From: a virus
DNA: 64,000 nt
IMG/VR virus record: IMGVR_UViG_3300028666_000022
Coordinates: 62,001-126,000 of that record
Direction: 5' to 3' (one strand)
Below, one piece after another: positions 41,099 to 49,521 of the stretch (the first letter of the stretch is position 1; the number at the start of each line of letters is the position of its first letter). Under the pieces are notes generated by a model. The model had not been told where the DNA came from. It saw only the letters and a program-made list of their open reading frames with translations, and ran no database searches. A program made the position numbers and the translations under genes.

Positions 41099-41296
41099 TT
41101 ATTTTAAAATATAAGTAAAAAATATTGCTAATGAAATCCATAATACTATTTTTTCTAAATTATTTAGAAAAAACCTAGTATTTTCATTCAATTTAAATCT
41201 CCCATACATTTTTATAATTAAATCACCTAAGATATAAACTATAAAAATAATGGAAGAAATAAACAAAAATTTATATAATTCTATTACTGTATTCAT
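41099..41296 (-). CDS. Small membrane protein, 65 aa
   Basis: Two hydrophobic helices (about 8-28 and 46-64) with a basic loop (KMYGRFKLNENTRFF). Abuts the gene that follows. Possibly holin-like; unproven. Confidence 0.65.
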   Translation of the reverse strand: MNTVIELYKFLFISSIIFIVYILGDLIIKMYGRFKLNENTRFFLNNLEKIVLWISLAIFFTYILK

Positions 41297-41299
41297 GAT

Positions 41300-41566
41300 T
41301 TATTCTCCATGACTTTGACCTTGATGTACTTGTCCTGCTGGTTGTTGAACATTTACTTGTGGTTGGGAAACTGGTTCTTGAAAATATTGTTCAGCTAATA
41401 CTAAATTTGCGTTTATTATTGAAATATTTTTCAATCTAACTACCATATCATTTATTTTATCTTTATAATTTGTATTGGGGTCTTGAGCTAAACGAACTAA
41501 TTCAAGTTCTTCATAATACTTATCATTTTTCAATTTGTTTAATAGATCTAATTTTAAATTTGCCAT
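41300..41566 (-). CDS. Hypothetical protein, 88 aa, Gln/Pro-rich tail
   Basis: Helical residues 1-65, then a disordered tail (PVSQPQVNVQQPAGQVHQ). Common style for small virion or scaffold-related proteins; no homologue recognised. Confidence 0.68.
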   Translation of the reverse strand: MANLKLDLLNKLKNDKYYEELELVRLAQDPNTNYKDKINDMVVRLKNISIINANLVLAEQYFQEPVSQPQVNVQQPAGQVHQGQSHGE

Positions 41567-41599
41567 AATTTTAATTTATTTTTAATAATGTTATTTTTG

Positions 41600-41989
41600 T
41601 TATACTAAAGAATATTTTTCTATTGTTTTATTTGAAAATGCATTACAAAATTCTGCTTCATAATCTTCAGAAATTGGAGTAATATTAAATTTTTCAACTA
41701 AAAACGAATGTTTATTCTCATTATTAGAAAAATCATCATATTCATTCTTACATTTATGAATAATATCAACAAGTTCTTCTTCTGTAATATCAATTTCTCT
41801 AACAATTCTATAAATTGTTGGAAATATCATTGTTTCAAAATCTCCAGTTATAGTGGGTATATGATTTTTCTTATTCTTAAGAAATTTTAACACATATTCC
41901 AATGCATTAGCTACCTTTTCTTTTCGTTCATCAATTATTCCTTCTAGTAATCCAATCTTTTCCCATCTTTCAAGTGGAGATTTTTTCAT
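41600..41989 (-). CDS. Hypothetical helical protein, 129 aa
   Basis: Starts MKKSPLERWEKIGLLEG; all helical. The leader has TTATTTTTAATAATGTTATTTTT-type sequence like the next gene's, suggesting a repeated leader. Role unknown. Confidence 0.7.
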   Translation of the reverse strand: MKKSPLERWEKIGLLEGIIDERKEKVANALEYVLKFLKNKKNHIPTITGDFETMIFPTIYRIVREIDITEEELVDIIHKCKNEYDDFSNNENKHSFLVEKFNITPISEDYEAEFCNAFSNKTIEKYSLV

Positions 41990-42018
41990 TTAATTTGTTT
42001 TTAATAATGTTATTTTTA

Positions 42019-42552
42019 TTATACTTCTGTTATATACAATTTTGTTCTATTATAAAAATCTTTTCTTGAAACCAAACCATTTTGACCACCATTAATAATT
42101 TTAGTTATAGCAACAATATTATCCGCATCAGCTAGTGCATTTAAATTATGTTGATTCCAAAACCAACAAGCAGATTCTACTGCATAATCTGGCTTTTCTA
42201 ATGTTTCTGGATTAGAAAGTAAAATATCATTTCCAAATAATGCTTGTGAACATTTTTCATAATTTGCTCGACCAGTTATTTGAATAAGACCACGACCCTT
42301 AAATTTTATTCCATCACCAGAATTTATATTACCCAAATCTTTACGTTCTTCATATGCACTTCCAGACGCAATTTCAGCTAGATAGTTAAATGAAGCACTC
42401 TCATGAGCAACTTGTGCAATAAAATGTCTTATTCGTAATAACGAATTTATTCCAAGATTAGGCATGTGTTTATTTAATGGATCAACTAAATCTTTTAGTC
42501 TATTATTATCAGCATAGGGACAAATATTTTTTAAAATTTCTACTGTTAACAT
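42019..42552 (-). CDS. GH19-type endolysin (chitinase-like)
   Basis: 177 aa, single catalytic domain. AQVAHESASFNYLAE supplies the two acidic residues (E51 and E60) of the family 19 site. KFKGRGLIQITGRANYEKCSQ and a C-terminal ITKIINGGQNG complete the fold. It cleaves the glycan backbone of peptidoglycan at lysis. No signal peptide, so release probably needs a holin. Immediately downstream of the tRNA. Confidence 0.93.
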   Translation of the reverse strand: MLTVEILKNICPYADNNRLKDLVDPLNKHMPNLGINSLLRIRHFIAQVAHESASFNYLAEIASGSAYEERKDLGNINSGDGIKFKGRGLIQITGRANYEKCSQALFGNDILLSNPETLEKPDYAVESACWFWNQHNLNALADADNIVAITKIINGGQNGLVSRKDFYNRTKLYITEV

Positions 42553-42581
42553 TTAAACACTATTAAATCAAATTATTTTTG

Positions 42582-42654
42582 AGCAGGGAGTTGGATTCGA
42601 ACCAACATCTCAACACTGGAGGTGTAAAGCATTAACCAATTATGCTATCTCTGC
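42582..42654 (-). tRNA. tRNA-Gly (UCC anticodon most likely)
   Basis: On the minus strand a full cloverleaf: acceptor GCAGAGA/TCCCTGC (one A-C mismatch), D stem GCAT/ATGC with TTGGTTA loop, T arm GTTGG-TTCGAAT-CCAAC. The anticodon loop CCTCCAG places UCC at 34-36 with A37, but position 33 is C instead of U; shifting the frame gives Trp (CCA) with poorer stems. CCA is not encoded. The only tRNA seen. Confidence 0.75.
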
Positions 42655-42674
42655 TTGTATAAAAATTAATAAAA

Positions 42675-42705
42675 CAAATGTAATAATAAATATTTTATGT
42701 TGCAA
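42675..42705 (-). promoter_or_regulatory. Class A (Bacteroidota housekeeping) promoter of the tRNA
   Basis: Minus strand: TTGC (42705-42702), 19 bases, TACATTTG (42682-42675), about 20 bases before the first base of the tRNA. It may also serve the endolysin gene downstream. Confidence 0.7.
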
Positions 42706-42711
42706 GAGTTT

Positions 42712-43140
42712 TTAAACAATTTCCAAAATATTTTTTTCTTGATTAATTGATAAATCAAAAACACTATATACTTCAACTAAAATATTAATTATACTTTTAT
42801 TTTTTTGTTTCTCAATATCAAAAATATTTCTCCAAAATTTTTCATGAAGAAGAAATAATGTATTATCATTTTCACCTTCTTTTTTATAAAATTGATTATA
42901 ATAATATTCATAAAAATAATCTCTTAATCCAACATTATTACTGAAATCAATTCCCTCTAATTTAAATTCATCACAAACCTTGTTGTAGCACCAATTATAA
43001 TGATTTCTTATATCAGTATCTTCACTTAATGTTTGTTTATCCAAATAAAAATCTACTATATAGTTAAGTAAATTAATTGTGAAATCCTTATAGATTTCCA
43101 CTCTGTCTTTAATGATAATAAATTTCTGATTTGTAGACAT
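42712..43140 (-). CDS. Hypothetical protein, 142 aa
   Basis: Helical, aromatic-rich (YNWCYNKVCDEF, RDYFYEYYYNQFYKK). A class C motif lies 58 bases before it. Probably a late-expressed gene of unknown role. Confidence 0.7.
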   Translation of the reverse strand: MSTNQKFIIIKDRVEIYKDFTINLLNYIVDFYLDKQTLSEDTDIRNHYNWCYNKVCDEFKLEGIDFSNNVGLRDYFYEYYYNQFYKKEGENDNTLFLLHEKFWRNIFDIEKQKNKSIINILVEVYSVFDLSINQEKNILEIV

Positions 43141-43189
43141 CTCACTGCACCAATTAATAAAATTATTTTTTCTTTATCAAAATAAGTTA

Positions 43190-43205
43190 TAATTTATTAT
43201 AAATA
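43190..43205 (-). promoter_or_regulatory. Class C (candidate late) promoter
   Basis: Minus strand AAAGTATTTATAATAAATTA; identical over 20 bases to the site at 46180-46199. Precedes 43140 and lies right after the terminator of the upstream gene. Confidence 0.6.
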
Positions 43206-43210
43206 CTTTA

Positions 43211-43245
43211 ATGAAAAAAGGCACTGAATTAATTTCAATGCCTTT
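43211..43245 (-). terminator. Rho-independent terminator
   Basis: Minus strand: AAAGGCA ... TGCCTTT with GAAAT/ATTC pairing inside and then TTT. It follows the 43309-43671 gene. Confidence 0.7.
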
Positions 43246-43308
43246 GTAAAGATAGAAAAATAATTTTAAATATCCTCGGAATATTATAAATAATAATAGT
43301 AAATATTT

Positions 43309-43671
43309 TTATTTATAATACATTTTAATAAAATTATCATATTCATTTCTTGTGATATTAAGTTCTTTAGTTATTTTATTAATTCTTTTATTGTTTAAAA
43401 TAATTGCAATTAATATTATTAAAACAATTGAAACTATTATCATTAAATATGTTATTATAACAATATGTATAATTGGTTTTGAAATATTTAAAATAGTACC
43501 AATAAAACCAATAAAAAATAATAACATTAAAATATCATTAATTGCATTACTTAATATTAATCTTCTTTTTTCATTTTCTTTAGAAAAATATTTATAAATA
43601 AATATTATAAACTTGTTTGGTAAATGTTTGTAGTAAATACTATTAAAATAATCTCTAGTTATGTTTTCCAT
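43309..43671 (-). CDS. Two-span membrane protein, 120 aa
   Basis: Two long hydrophobic helices (about 46-64 and 72-92) followed by a basic C-terminus with NKRINKITKELNITRNEYDN, which looks like a small HTH-like or helical end. Unit of one gene between a class C motif and a terminator. Function unknown. Confidence 0.7.
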   Translation of the reverse strand: MENITRDYFNSIYYKHLPNKFIIFIYKYFSKENEKRRLILSNAINDILMLLFFIGFIGTILNISKPIIHIVIITYLMIIVSIVLIILIAIILNNKRINKITKELNITRNEYDNFIKMYYK

Positions 43672-43727
43672 GTTGTTAATTTATTATAAATACTAGCAAA
43701 CTAGCCATTTACAATAAATTAACAACA
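43671..43727. repeat. Large inverted repeat overlapping a start codon and class C motif
   Basis: TGTTGTTAATTTATT (43671-43685) pairs perfectly with 43713-43727; inside are CTAG...CTAG and the TATTTATA motif (43692-43685). It spans from the 3' end of the large gene at 43734 to the start of the next gene, so it could end one transcript and begin another. Confidence 0.6.
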
Positions 43728-43733
43728 TTTTAA

Positions 43734-46172
43734 TTAAAATCCTCTATTTTTCTTTACATTATTAGTGTTAGTGAAAGTATCTGGTTGATAACCCAAAAGA
43801 TGTTTCATTTTATTAAATTCCTCATTAACCACAGGTTTAGTTTTATTATCTGATTCATTTAAGTTTTGAACTTGATTTTTCATTACAAAAACATCCTTGC
43901 CATTAGTATAGAACTTATTTTCATTCATGGCTTTATTTGCACCTTCATTTACTTTTACTTTACTAGTGTAAGTATTTCCAAGGCCTGAAAAATCTAAAGC
44001 AAATAAATTACTATTAACAGCCTTAATTTCTTTAGCTTCATTTAAATTGAAATCAATAAAACATTTCTTATTTAAATCATTGAAATATTTACCAGTAATA
44101 GTAGATTCTTTAATACCTTCTCTTTCATTCCAACCACTCTTTTCTTTATCAAATTGATTCTTTTCAAGACCTTTCTCAGTAGGTTGGCTATCCTTGTTAT
44201 ATAATGGCATTCCAGATCTTGCCTTTAATTTATCTGATCTTTTTTTATACAGCTCTTTACCCATATCCTGCTCCATTCGTTTTTCGAATTTCTCACTAGG
44301 TTTATTATCATAAACATAATCTCCTAATCCCAAACGATAATTATTTACTTCATCTTGTTCACTGGTAGTCATATTACGCTTTGGAATTTTATCACCATCA
44401 TAATTATCATTATCGCCAACGTTCTTTAATGCAGTACCCTTAGTTTTCTTAAGAACATTTTTTTCAATGTCTGCATTTAATTTCTGTGGATCTTCAATTT
44501 CTGTTTGCTGATCTTTATATTCTAAAGAATTTTCAATATCAACAAGATCTTCTATTGAACTATCTTTTAAATCCTTTTTAAAATTCTTTTCGTTTTCAGA
44601 ACCAACCCTATCTCTAAGGATCAATGCTGATGGTTTTCTATCTTCGCTCATTCTTTTTAGTTTATCATGATAAATTTGGAAAGCTTGTAATTCATTATTA
44701 ATTTCTTCTATTAATTTTTCACTTTCATTCATTGAACCAGTTGATCTTGCACCCATATCCATATTAGAGCTTTGATCACCAGTAGGAGTGGCTTTATTTG
44801 ACATTGAAGTACCATTAGATTGTATCATAGTCTGTGAATCTTCATCTACTTTTTCAGGTAGATCTTTATGTTTAGTTCCAGCAAAATCTTCAACATCCTT
44901 TTCTTTCATTGTATCAGCAGCTTTTTTTACTTTATCACCAACTTTGTTTGGTTCTAATTTACCTTTTTGAACAGCATCAACCATTCCCATAAACTTTTGT
45001 TGTTTCTGTGAAACTGCCTTTTCTTCTATATTCTTCTTTTCCATGAGTCCTAAATTTGGATTATCTAATTTTTGTGTTTTAATGTCTTTTTTTATAATAT
45101 TTAAATTATTAGCATTCATGTGATCTAAACTACCATATTCTTCACTGTTTTTTTCAATGAATCCAATGGTCTTATCTTCATCTTCAGTATCTTCTTTAAT
45201 TTTACCTGAAATACCATCATTTTTTAAATTCTTATTCTCTGGATGTGGAAAATATGAATGCTTTTGTGTCATATCATTATGAAGAATGTCTAAGTCCTCA
45301 TCTTCCATATTTGCAGCATCTTGTCCTATATATAAAGTAGTATTCTTTTCTATATTATCTATTTTTTTAGCACGATTTTGACCTTGAGGCAATTCGCTAA
45401 CACCTAAACCATTATTGGTTCCAGTATGTGTTTTATTATATTCATCATTTTTCTCATCATAAAAAGATAAATCTGCTTCGTTTAATTCATTAATATATTT
45501 CTCAAATCCAGCAGGATTAATTAGATAATTTTCTTTTGATTCAGCAATTACTGTTCCACCTTTCCATTGTGGTTTTCTTGCTGCAGGCTTACCGTTCTTA
45601 CTCCAAATAGCAGGACCAGAATATGCACCAGATGAAGCAGCACCTGTTGTTTCTTCTATCTTCTTTTCATATCCCATTGGTGCTGAAAACGCACCTGAAC
45701 CTCCTGCTGCACCAGTGGTTTCTTCGACAGGATTTTCTTCTGTTTTTGCTTTATCTTTATTCATTTTCTCATTACCGATTTTCTTCATTTGGGCTATACC
45801 ACTAGCATCACGGCGAGTCTTTTCTTTAGGAACTGCTTGTTTATATTTTTGTAGATATTTTGGGCTATTCAGGATCATCTCGTTAAAAATTATGTTTAGA
45901 ACAGTCTCATTGTAATGATAACCATATTTTTCAGGACCATTTTCAACCATTTTATCGTATTCTGCAGATAATTTTGGATCTGAAAATACTAATGCTTCCA
46001 TCTTAGGCAAAGAAAATATTTTACGTTTTAATTTATATTCATCTTCTGCTAACATATCATCAAATTCATTTAATTTCACATCACTTTGTTTCATAGTATC
46101 ATTAAATGTTTTTTCAAACTTTTTTGATTGTAAACTTACTGGTTTATTTATCGTTGGTTTAATATTTGCCAT
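43734..46172 (-). CDS. Large low-complexity virion-associated protein candidate, 812 aa
   Basis: Mostly charged and low-complexity (Lys, Glu, Asn, Asp), predicted disordered with helices. The N-terminal 115 residues are more ordered. Two copies of an EETTGAA-SGA(F/Y)S-P motif (about residues 150-190) precede WSKNGKPAARKPQWKGG; Gly-Ala-Ser repeats of this type are familiar from virion proteins of large myoviruses. No catalytic motif. It has its own class C promoter, which fits an abundant late protein. It could be a scaffold, core or DNA-associated internal protein. Confidence 0.78.
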   Translation of the reverse strand: MANIKPTINKPVSLQSKKFEKTFNDTMKQSDVKLNEFDDMLAEDEYKLKRKIFSLPKMEALVFSDPKLSAEYDKMVENGPEKYGYHYNETVLNIIFNEMILNSPKYLQKYKQAVPKEKTRRDASGIAQMKKIGNEKMNKDKAKTEENPVEETTGAAGGSGAFSAPMGYEKKIEETTGAASSGAYSGPAIWSKNGKPAARKPQWKGGTVIAESKENYLINPAGFEKYINELNEADLSFYDEKNDEYNKTHTGTNNGLGVSELPQGQNRAKKIDNIEKNTTLYIGQDAANMEDEDLDILHNDMTQKHSYFPHPENKNLKNDGISGKIKEDTEDEDKTIGFIEKNSEEYGSLDHMNANNLNIIKKDIKTQKLDNPNLGLMEKKNIEEKAVSQKQQKFMGMVDAVQKGKLEPNKVGDKVKKAADTMKEKDVEDFAGTKHKDLPEKVDEDSQTMIQSNGTSMSNKATPTGDQSSNMDMGARSTGSMNESEKLIEEINNELQAFQIYHDKLKRMSEDRKPSALILRDRVGSENEKNFKKDLKDSSIEDLVDIENSLEYKDQQTEIEDPQKLNADIEKNVLKKTKGTALKNVGDNDNYDGDKIPKRNMTTSEQDEVNNYRLGLGDYVYDNKPSEKFEKRMEQDMGKELYKKRSDKLKARSGMPLYNKDSQPTEKGLEKNQFDKEKSGWNEREGIKESTITGKYFNDLNKKCFIDFNLNEAKEIKAVNSNLFALDFSGLGNTYTSKVKVNEGANKAMNENKFYTNGKDVFVMKNQVQNLNESDNKTKPVVNEEFNKMKHLLGYQPDTFTNTNNVKKNRGF

Positions 46173-46179
46173 TTTAATA

Positions 46180-46199
46180 TAATTTATTATAAATACTTT
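46180..46199 (-). promoter_or_regulatory. Class C (candidate late) promoter
   Basis: Minus strand AAAGTATTTATAATAAATTA with TATTTATA at 46195-46188, only 16 bases before the ATG at 46172; a very short leader. Confidence 0.6.
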
Positions 46200-46206
46200 A
46201 ATAAAT

Positions 46207-47124
46207 TCAATTATTTATATTACCACTTTTAATATGTCTATTAGTATATGAACAAAGTGGTTGAAGATTAGTATAATGATTTAATTTAATTATATCTTCT
46301 TCTGTTTTTGCTGTTGATAATGGTATGATATGATCAAGATCCCATGCAGTATTTATTTCTGTTGGATAACCATTCCAATTACCATAATTTGACCAATTCA
46401 TCCAAGGTTGAAATAATTTCTCAATATGATTTTTAAATTCTTCAAAACTACAATCTAAAATTGTTTCAGTTTTTGATGTTTTTGCATAACCCATTCTTTT
46501 TATTGATGTTGATATTAAAGATCTAATGGTAATTGTTAATTTATATTGTATGTCTTCTGATTTTCTTTTCTTTTTATATTCTTTATTATATAATTTTTTC
46601 TTTTCTTTATTTTTTAAATTATATTTTTTTGTGGTATTAATATATTTATTTCTATTCTCTTTAGTTTTTTTACTAATTTTCTCTTTATTATTAAAATAAT
46701 ATTCAGATCGTTGGTTTTTTATTTTTTCTTTGTTTTCTTCATGATATTCTTTCTGATATTCATCAATTTTCTCTTTATTTTTTTCGACATATTTTTTATT
46801 TTTTAAAATAATTTTTTCTTTATTGGTTTCATAATACTCTTTATTTTTTTCAACAATTTCGTCATGATGATCATTATAGCGTTTATTACTACGTTTTTTT
46901 ATTGTTTCTTTGTTTCCAACATAATACTTAGCTAATTTCTTTTTTAATTTTTCTTTGTTTTTTTGAGCATACTCTTTTTTATATTCTGATATTTTTTCTT
47001 TATTCTTCTCACAATATTCTTTATTATATTCTTTTCCTAGTTGTTTCAATTTTTCCTTATTCTTTTCACGATATTTTTTATTATATTCTTTATCGTATTG
47101 TGCTTTTTCTTCTTTTGATTTCAT
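46207..47124 (-). CDS. HNH endonuclease with long charged repeat region
   Basis: 305 aa. Residues 1-190 are about fifteen imperfect repeats of the form NKEKI-x-(E/K)-YxKEY, a long Lys/Glu helix that may bind DNA. The last 90 residues hold the HNH site: WDLDHIIPLSTAKT ... NLQPLCSYTNRHIKSG. A free-standing homing endonuclease lodged between virion-region genes, with no sign of an intron. Confidence 0.88.
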   Translation of the reverse strand: MKSKEEKAQYDKEYNKKYREKNKEKLKQLGKEYNKEYCEKNKEKISEYKKEYAQKNKEKLKKKLAKYYVGNKETIKKRSNKRYNDHHDEIVEKNKEYYETNKEKIILKNKKYVEKNKEKIDEYQKEYHEENKEKIKNQRSEYYFNNKEKISKKTKENRNKYINTTKKYNLKNKEKKKLYNKEYKKKRKSEDIQYKLTITIRSLISTSIKRMGYAKTSKTETILDCSFEEFKNHIEKLFQPWMNWSNYGNWNGYPTEINTAWDLDHIIPLSTAKTEEDIIKLNHYTNLQPLCSYTNRHIKSGNINN

Positions 47125-47145
47125 TTCATAATATTTTCAATAAAA

Positions 47146-47352
47146 TTATTTTATTTGATCACTCCAAAAACCCTTCCTTGACCAAAGTGTTTTAAATACT
47201 GCTTCCATACTATTTTTAATTGTTGAAATAAGTTCATCTCTTGAAGCACTATTTCCTTTATGTAATATTTTACCAATTTCCTTATCTAAAGAATCGTTAA
47301 CAAACTTCTTAATCTCACTATTAACAATTCCTTTAACATCAACTTCTGTCAT
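47146..47352 (-). CDS. Small hypothetical protein, 68 aa
   Basis: Helical (VKGIVNSEIKKFVNDSLDKEIG ...) ending TLWSRKGFWSDQIK. Sits 13 bases behind a class C motif, so probably late. Not identified. Confidence 0.7.
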   Translation of the reverse strand: MTEVDVKGIVNSEIKKFVNDSLDKEIGKILHKGNSASRDELISTIKNSMEAVFKTLWSRKGFWSDQIK

Positions 47353-47359
47353 AATTTAT

Positions 47360-47373
47360 TTCTATATAAATAC
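47360..47373 (-). promoter_or_regulatory. Class C (candidate late) promoter
   Basis: Minus strand AGTATTTATATAGAAATAAA, TATTTATA at 47372-47365, 13 bases before the ATG at 47352. Confidence 0.5.
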
Positions 47374-47392
47374 TAATATCATTATTTTTTAA

Positions 47393-47429
47393 ACAAAAAT
47401 GAACAGACAACTATTACATTATCTGTTCA
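47393..47429 (-). terminator. Rho-independent terminator
   Basis: Minus strand: TGAACAGA (from 47429) pairs with TCTGTTCA (to 47400), then TTTTTGTTT. Follows the 47454-48239 gene. Confidence 0.75.
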
Positions 47430-47453
47430 AAAAACATAAATATATTAACTTTT

Positions 47454-48239
47454 TTATTTATGTAAAAACCACATAGCACCAGCACCTGCTGCACCAGCAA
47501 TACCAATAGTAACTATAAATTTACCATTGCCCGAAATCCAACCAGTAAATTTACCCCAAGCACTAGGATCAACAACTTCTTTTTTTAATTCAGGAATTGC
47601 GTAGCTATTAATATCATAGGTCTTAAAATATTCATTAGAATTACTAACACTAAAAGAGATTGGATAACCAAGTTTTTTAACACCCCAATGAAATTCAATA
47701 AATTGTTTATTAGGTAAAATAAATTTATTGAAATGCAACGTAGGTAATGTATTCATACTAAAAGGTTTGGCGTTACCAATTTCAATATTATATTGAATAT
47801 TCTTAGTTGAATCACTAAAGGTAATACTACTATCTCTGGTGTCAACACTAACCTTTCCTTTTCTTAATGAATCAATAATAACATTAGTTTGAATTAAGGC
47901 TGCAGCAATAGTATAATTACTTTTTTCAATTCCTTTAACTCTATCCATCAATTCTTTTTGGGTTGCATCGAGTTTATTATTGAAATCAGTAACATTTTTA
48001 ATAGTGCCTTGAAGTGTGAGTCTTTCCGCAACTAATTCATTATTTTTGTTCACATAAAAATGTGTGCTATCAACCAAAGCATTTTTTAATTTAACTTCAG
48101 ATTGATATTTATCTTTGAGTGTTGCAATTTTTTTATTTTGAAAATAAACAATTGCAAAAAGAATTAATATTAAAACTACCACGATGGTAATTAATAAATT
48201 ATTCTTTTGTTTTAGAAAACTCCAAATTGTTGTTAACAT
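47454..48239 (-). CDS. Membrane protein with coiled coil and C-terminal span, 261 aa
   Basis: N-terminal helix (NLLITIVVVLILILFAIVYF), a coiled coil from about 33 to 125, a beta-rich part, and a C-terminal Ala/Gly-rich helix (FIVTIGIAGAAGAGAMWF). Two membrane ends around an extracytoplasmic or central coiled coil resembles spanins and some tail-associated proteins; not proven. Confidence 0.72.
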   Translation of the reverse strand: MLTTIWSFLKQKNNLLITIVVVLILILFAIVYFQNKKIATLKDKYQSEVKLKNALVDSTHFYVNKNNELVAERLTLQGTIKNVTDFNNKLDATQKELMDRVKGIEKSNYTIAAALIQTNVIIDSLRKGKVSVDTRDSSITFSDSTKNIQYNIEIGNAKPFSMNTLPTLHFNKFILPNKQFIEFHWGVKKLGYPISFSVSNSNEYFKTYDINSYAIPELKKEVVDPSAWGKFTGWISGNGKFIVTIGIAGAAGAGAMWFLHK

Positions 48240-48383
48240 TTAATTTGTTTTATTTAAATTACATTTATTTTTATATTCTTTTGCTGCTTCAATTAATTTA
48301 GCATTAGGTTCTTTAGGATTTAAAAGAGCATCAAAAAAGACATCCTTATCTTTCTGAGATTTTAAAATTTCCGTGTATTTCAT
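48240..48383 (-). CDS. Small protein resembling the C-terminus of DUF1778 antitoxins, 47 aa
   Basis: From the ATG at 48383, MKYTEILKSQKDKDVFFDAL then LNPKEPNAKLIEAAKEY. This matches the toxin-neutralising end of TacA-type antitoxins (FLDALxNPPxPNxxL...AAKxYK), yet the DNA-binding ribbon-helix-helix half is missing. Could neutralise a host toxin, or be unrelated. Confidence 0.55.
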   Translation of the reverse strand: MKYTEILKSQKDKDVFFDALLNPKEPNAKLIEAAKEYKNKCNLNKTN

Positions 48384-48387
48384 ATCA

Positions 48388-48879
48388 TTATTTTTGTAAA
48401 ACATTATCCCGCCAATATTTATAAAAAGAATCATAATATGATTCAACCTTCTTGACAATCATATCGTTGTCTGGATTATCAGCACTGAAATCTGGTAAAT
48501 AATTAAATTCAACTCCACTTGTTTTTTCATCTGGAGTTACTTTATAAACAAATTGAATAACACCATCAATAGTACCACCCCAAAAAATAAGATCATCAGT
48601 AACTTTTAAGTCAATAAAATCAATATCGACATTCATATCATCAAAGAAATTACGAAACTTTTCTTCTTCTCTATCTTGATCTAAATTAGTTTTTTTGTTT
48701 ACGTTTGGAGTTTCATCATTATCTTCTATATCTTCATTTAACTTACGTGTTATTTTAAGCATATCACGCATGGTTAAATCTTTTTTTGTTTGTTCATTAG
48801 ATTCATCCATTACATAATCATTCTTACGCATTCTATGAATGAGCGTTCTCATTTGGTTTGGCGTTGATTTATTGTTCAT
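48388..48879 (-). CDS. Hypothetical acidic protein, 163 aa
   Basis: Charged N-terminus (residues 1-75) and a C-terminal alpha/beta domain (FIDLKVTDDLIFWGGTIDGV). The pattern is like conserved virion-region proteins of large phages. A class C-like motif (TATTTATTATAAA) lies at 48900-48888. Confidence 0.72.
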   Translation of the reverse strand: MNNKSTPNQMRTLIHRMRKNDYVMDESNEQTKKDLTMRDMLKITRKLNEDIEDNDETPNVNKKTNLDQDREEEKFRNFFDDMNVDIDFIDLKVTDDLIFWGGTIDGVIQFVYKVTPDEKTSGVEFNYLPDFSADNPDNDMIVKKVESYYDSFYKYWRDNVLQK

Positions 48880-48903
48880 TTTATATTTTATAATAAATAC
48901 TTT

Positions 48904-49521
48904 TTATTTATTATGTAACATTTTACTAAAATTATCAATATCAAACAAAGGATTAATATCTGAACTATCCTCAATATAGTTGCTTTTGAAAACAATACCT
49001 TTAAATTTAAGTGTATCTTTATGAAAATAATGAAATTGCATTATTTCTTTTGAAACGTTAAATTCTTCACATAATTTTTTACATAACCATGCAGCACTCT
49101 CAAATTGTTTAATAGGTATTTTTTCCCAATAATCATAACCTAACCATTTTTTTTCAACTACGTTTTTTTTATCGCAAGCTTCATTTAACCAATTAATATA
49201 TTTATCATCAGGATCTTTATATAAAGATCCCATATTTTCTAATATTATTGATATTATTTTTTTATCTGCTTCTTTAATGCCAATATAATCACTATGATAT
49301 TTAGGATCATAATGTTCGTATATTTTGCCTGTTCTTGAAATGGTATAGGTGTTCCATTTTTTTGTTTTACCATAGTCTTTATGTTGTAATCTCAAAATGT
49401 GATTACTTTCTTTTCTTAAACTAGTACCTAAAACAATCTGTGTCTTAGCAATTACTGTTTTATGTCTATTCTCTTCTGAAACAGAATATGTTATACTATC
49501 AATTTTTTTCATATTATTCAT
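48904..49521 (-). CDS. N-acetylmuramoyl-L-alanine amidase-like (PGRP-fold) protein
   Basis: 205 aa. WNTYTISRTGKIYEHYDPKY followed by ISIILENMGSLYKDP and KQFESAAWLCKKLCEEFNV follows the order of amidase_2/PGRP cell-wall amidases, including the E-N-x-G turn. I could not place all zinc His ligands, so activity is uncertain. If active it cuts the peptide from the glycan strand. Overlaps the dCMP deaminase gene by 8 bases. Confidence 0.68.
   Translation of the reverse strand: MNNMKKIDSITYSVSEENRHKTVIAKTQIVLGTSLRKESNHILRLQHKDYGKTKKWNTYTISRTGKIYEHYDPKYHSDYIGIKEADKKIISIILENMGSLYKDPDDKYINWLNEACDKKNVVEKKWLGYDYWEKIPIKQFESAAWLCKKLCEEFNVSKEIMQFHYFHKDTLKFKGIVFKSNYIEDSSDINPLFDIDNFSKMLHNK

Noticed and set aside
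42582-42654. Reading the tRNA as tRNA-Trp (CCA)
   Set aside because: It restores U33 but leaves two or more mismatches in the anticodon stem; the Gly reading has better pairing and A37.
46207-47124. The repeated NKEKI units as a DNA tandem repeat or assembly error
   Set aside because: The repeats are imperfect at the DNA level, keep the frame and end in a good HNH domain, so a real coding repeat is more likely.
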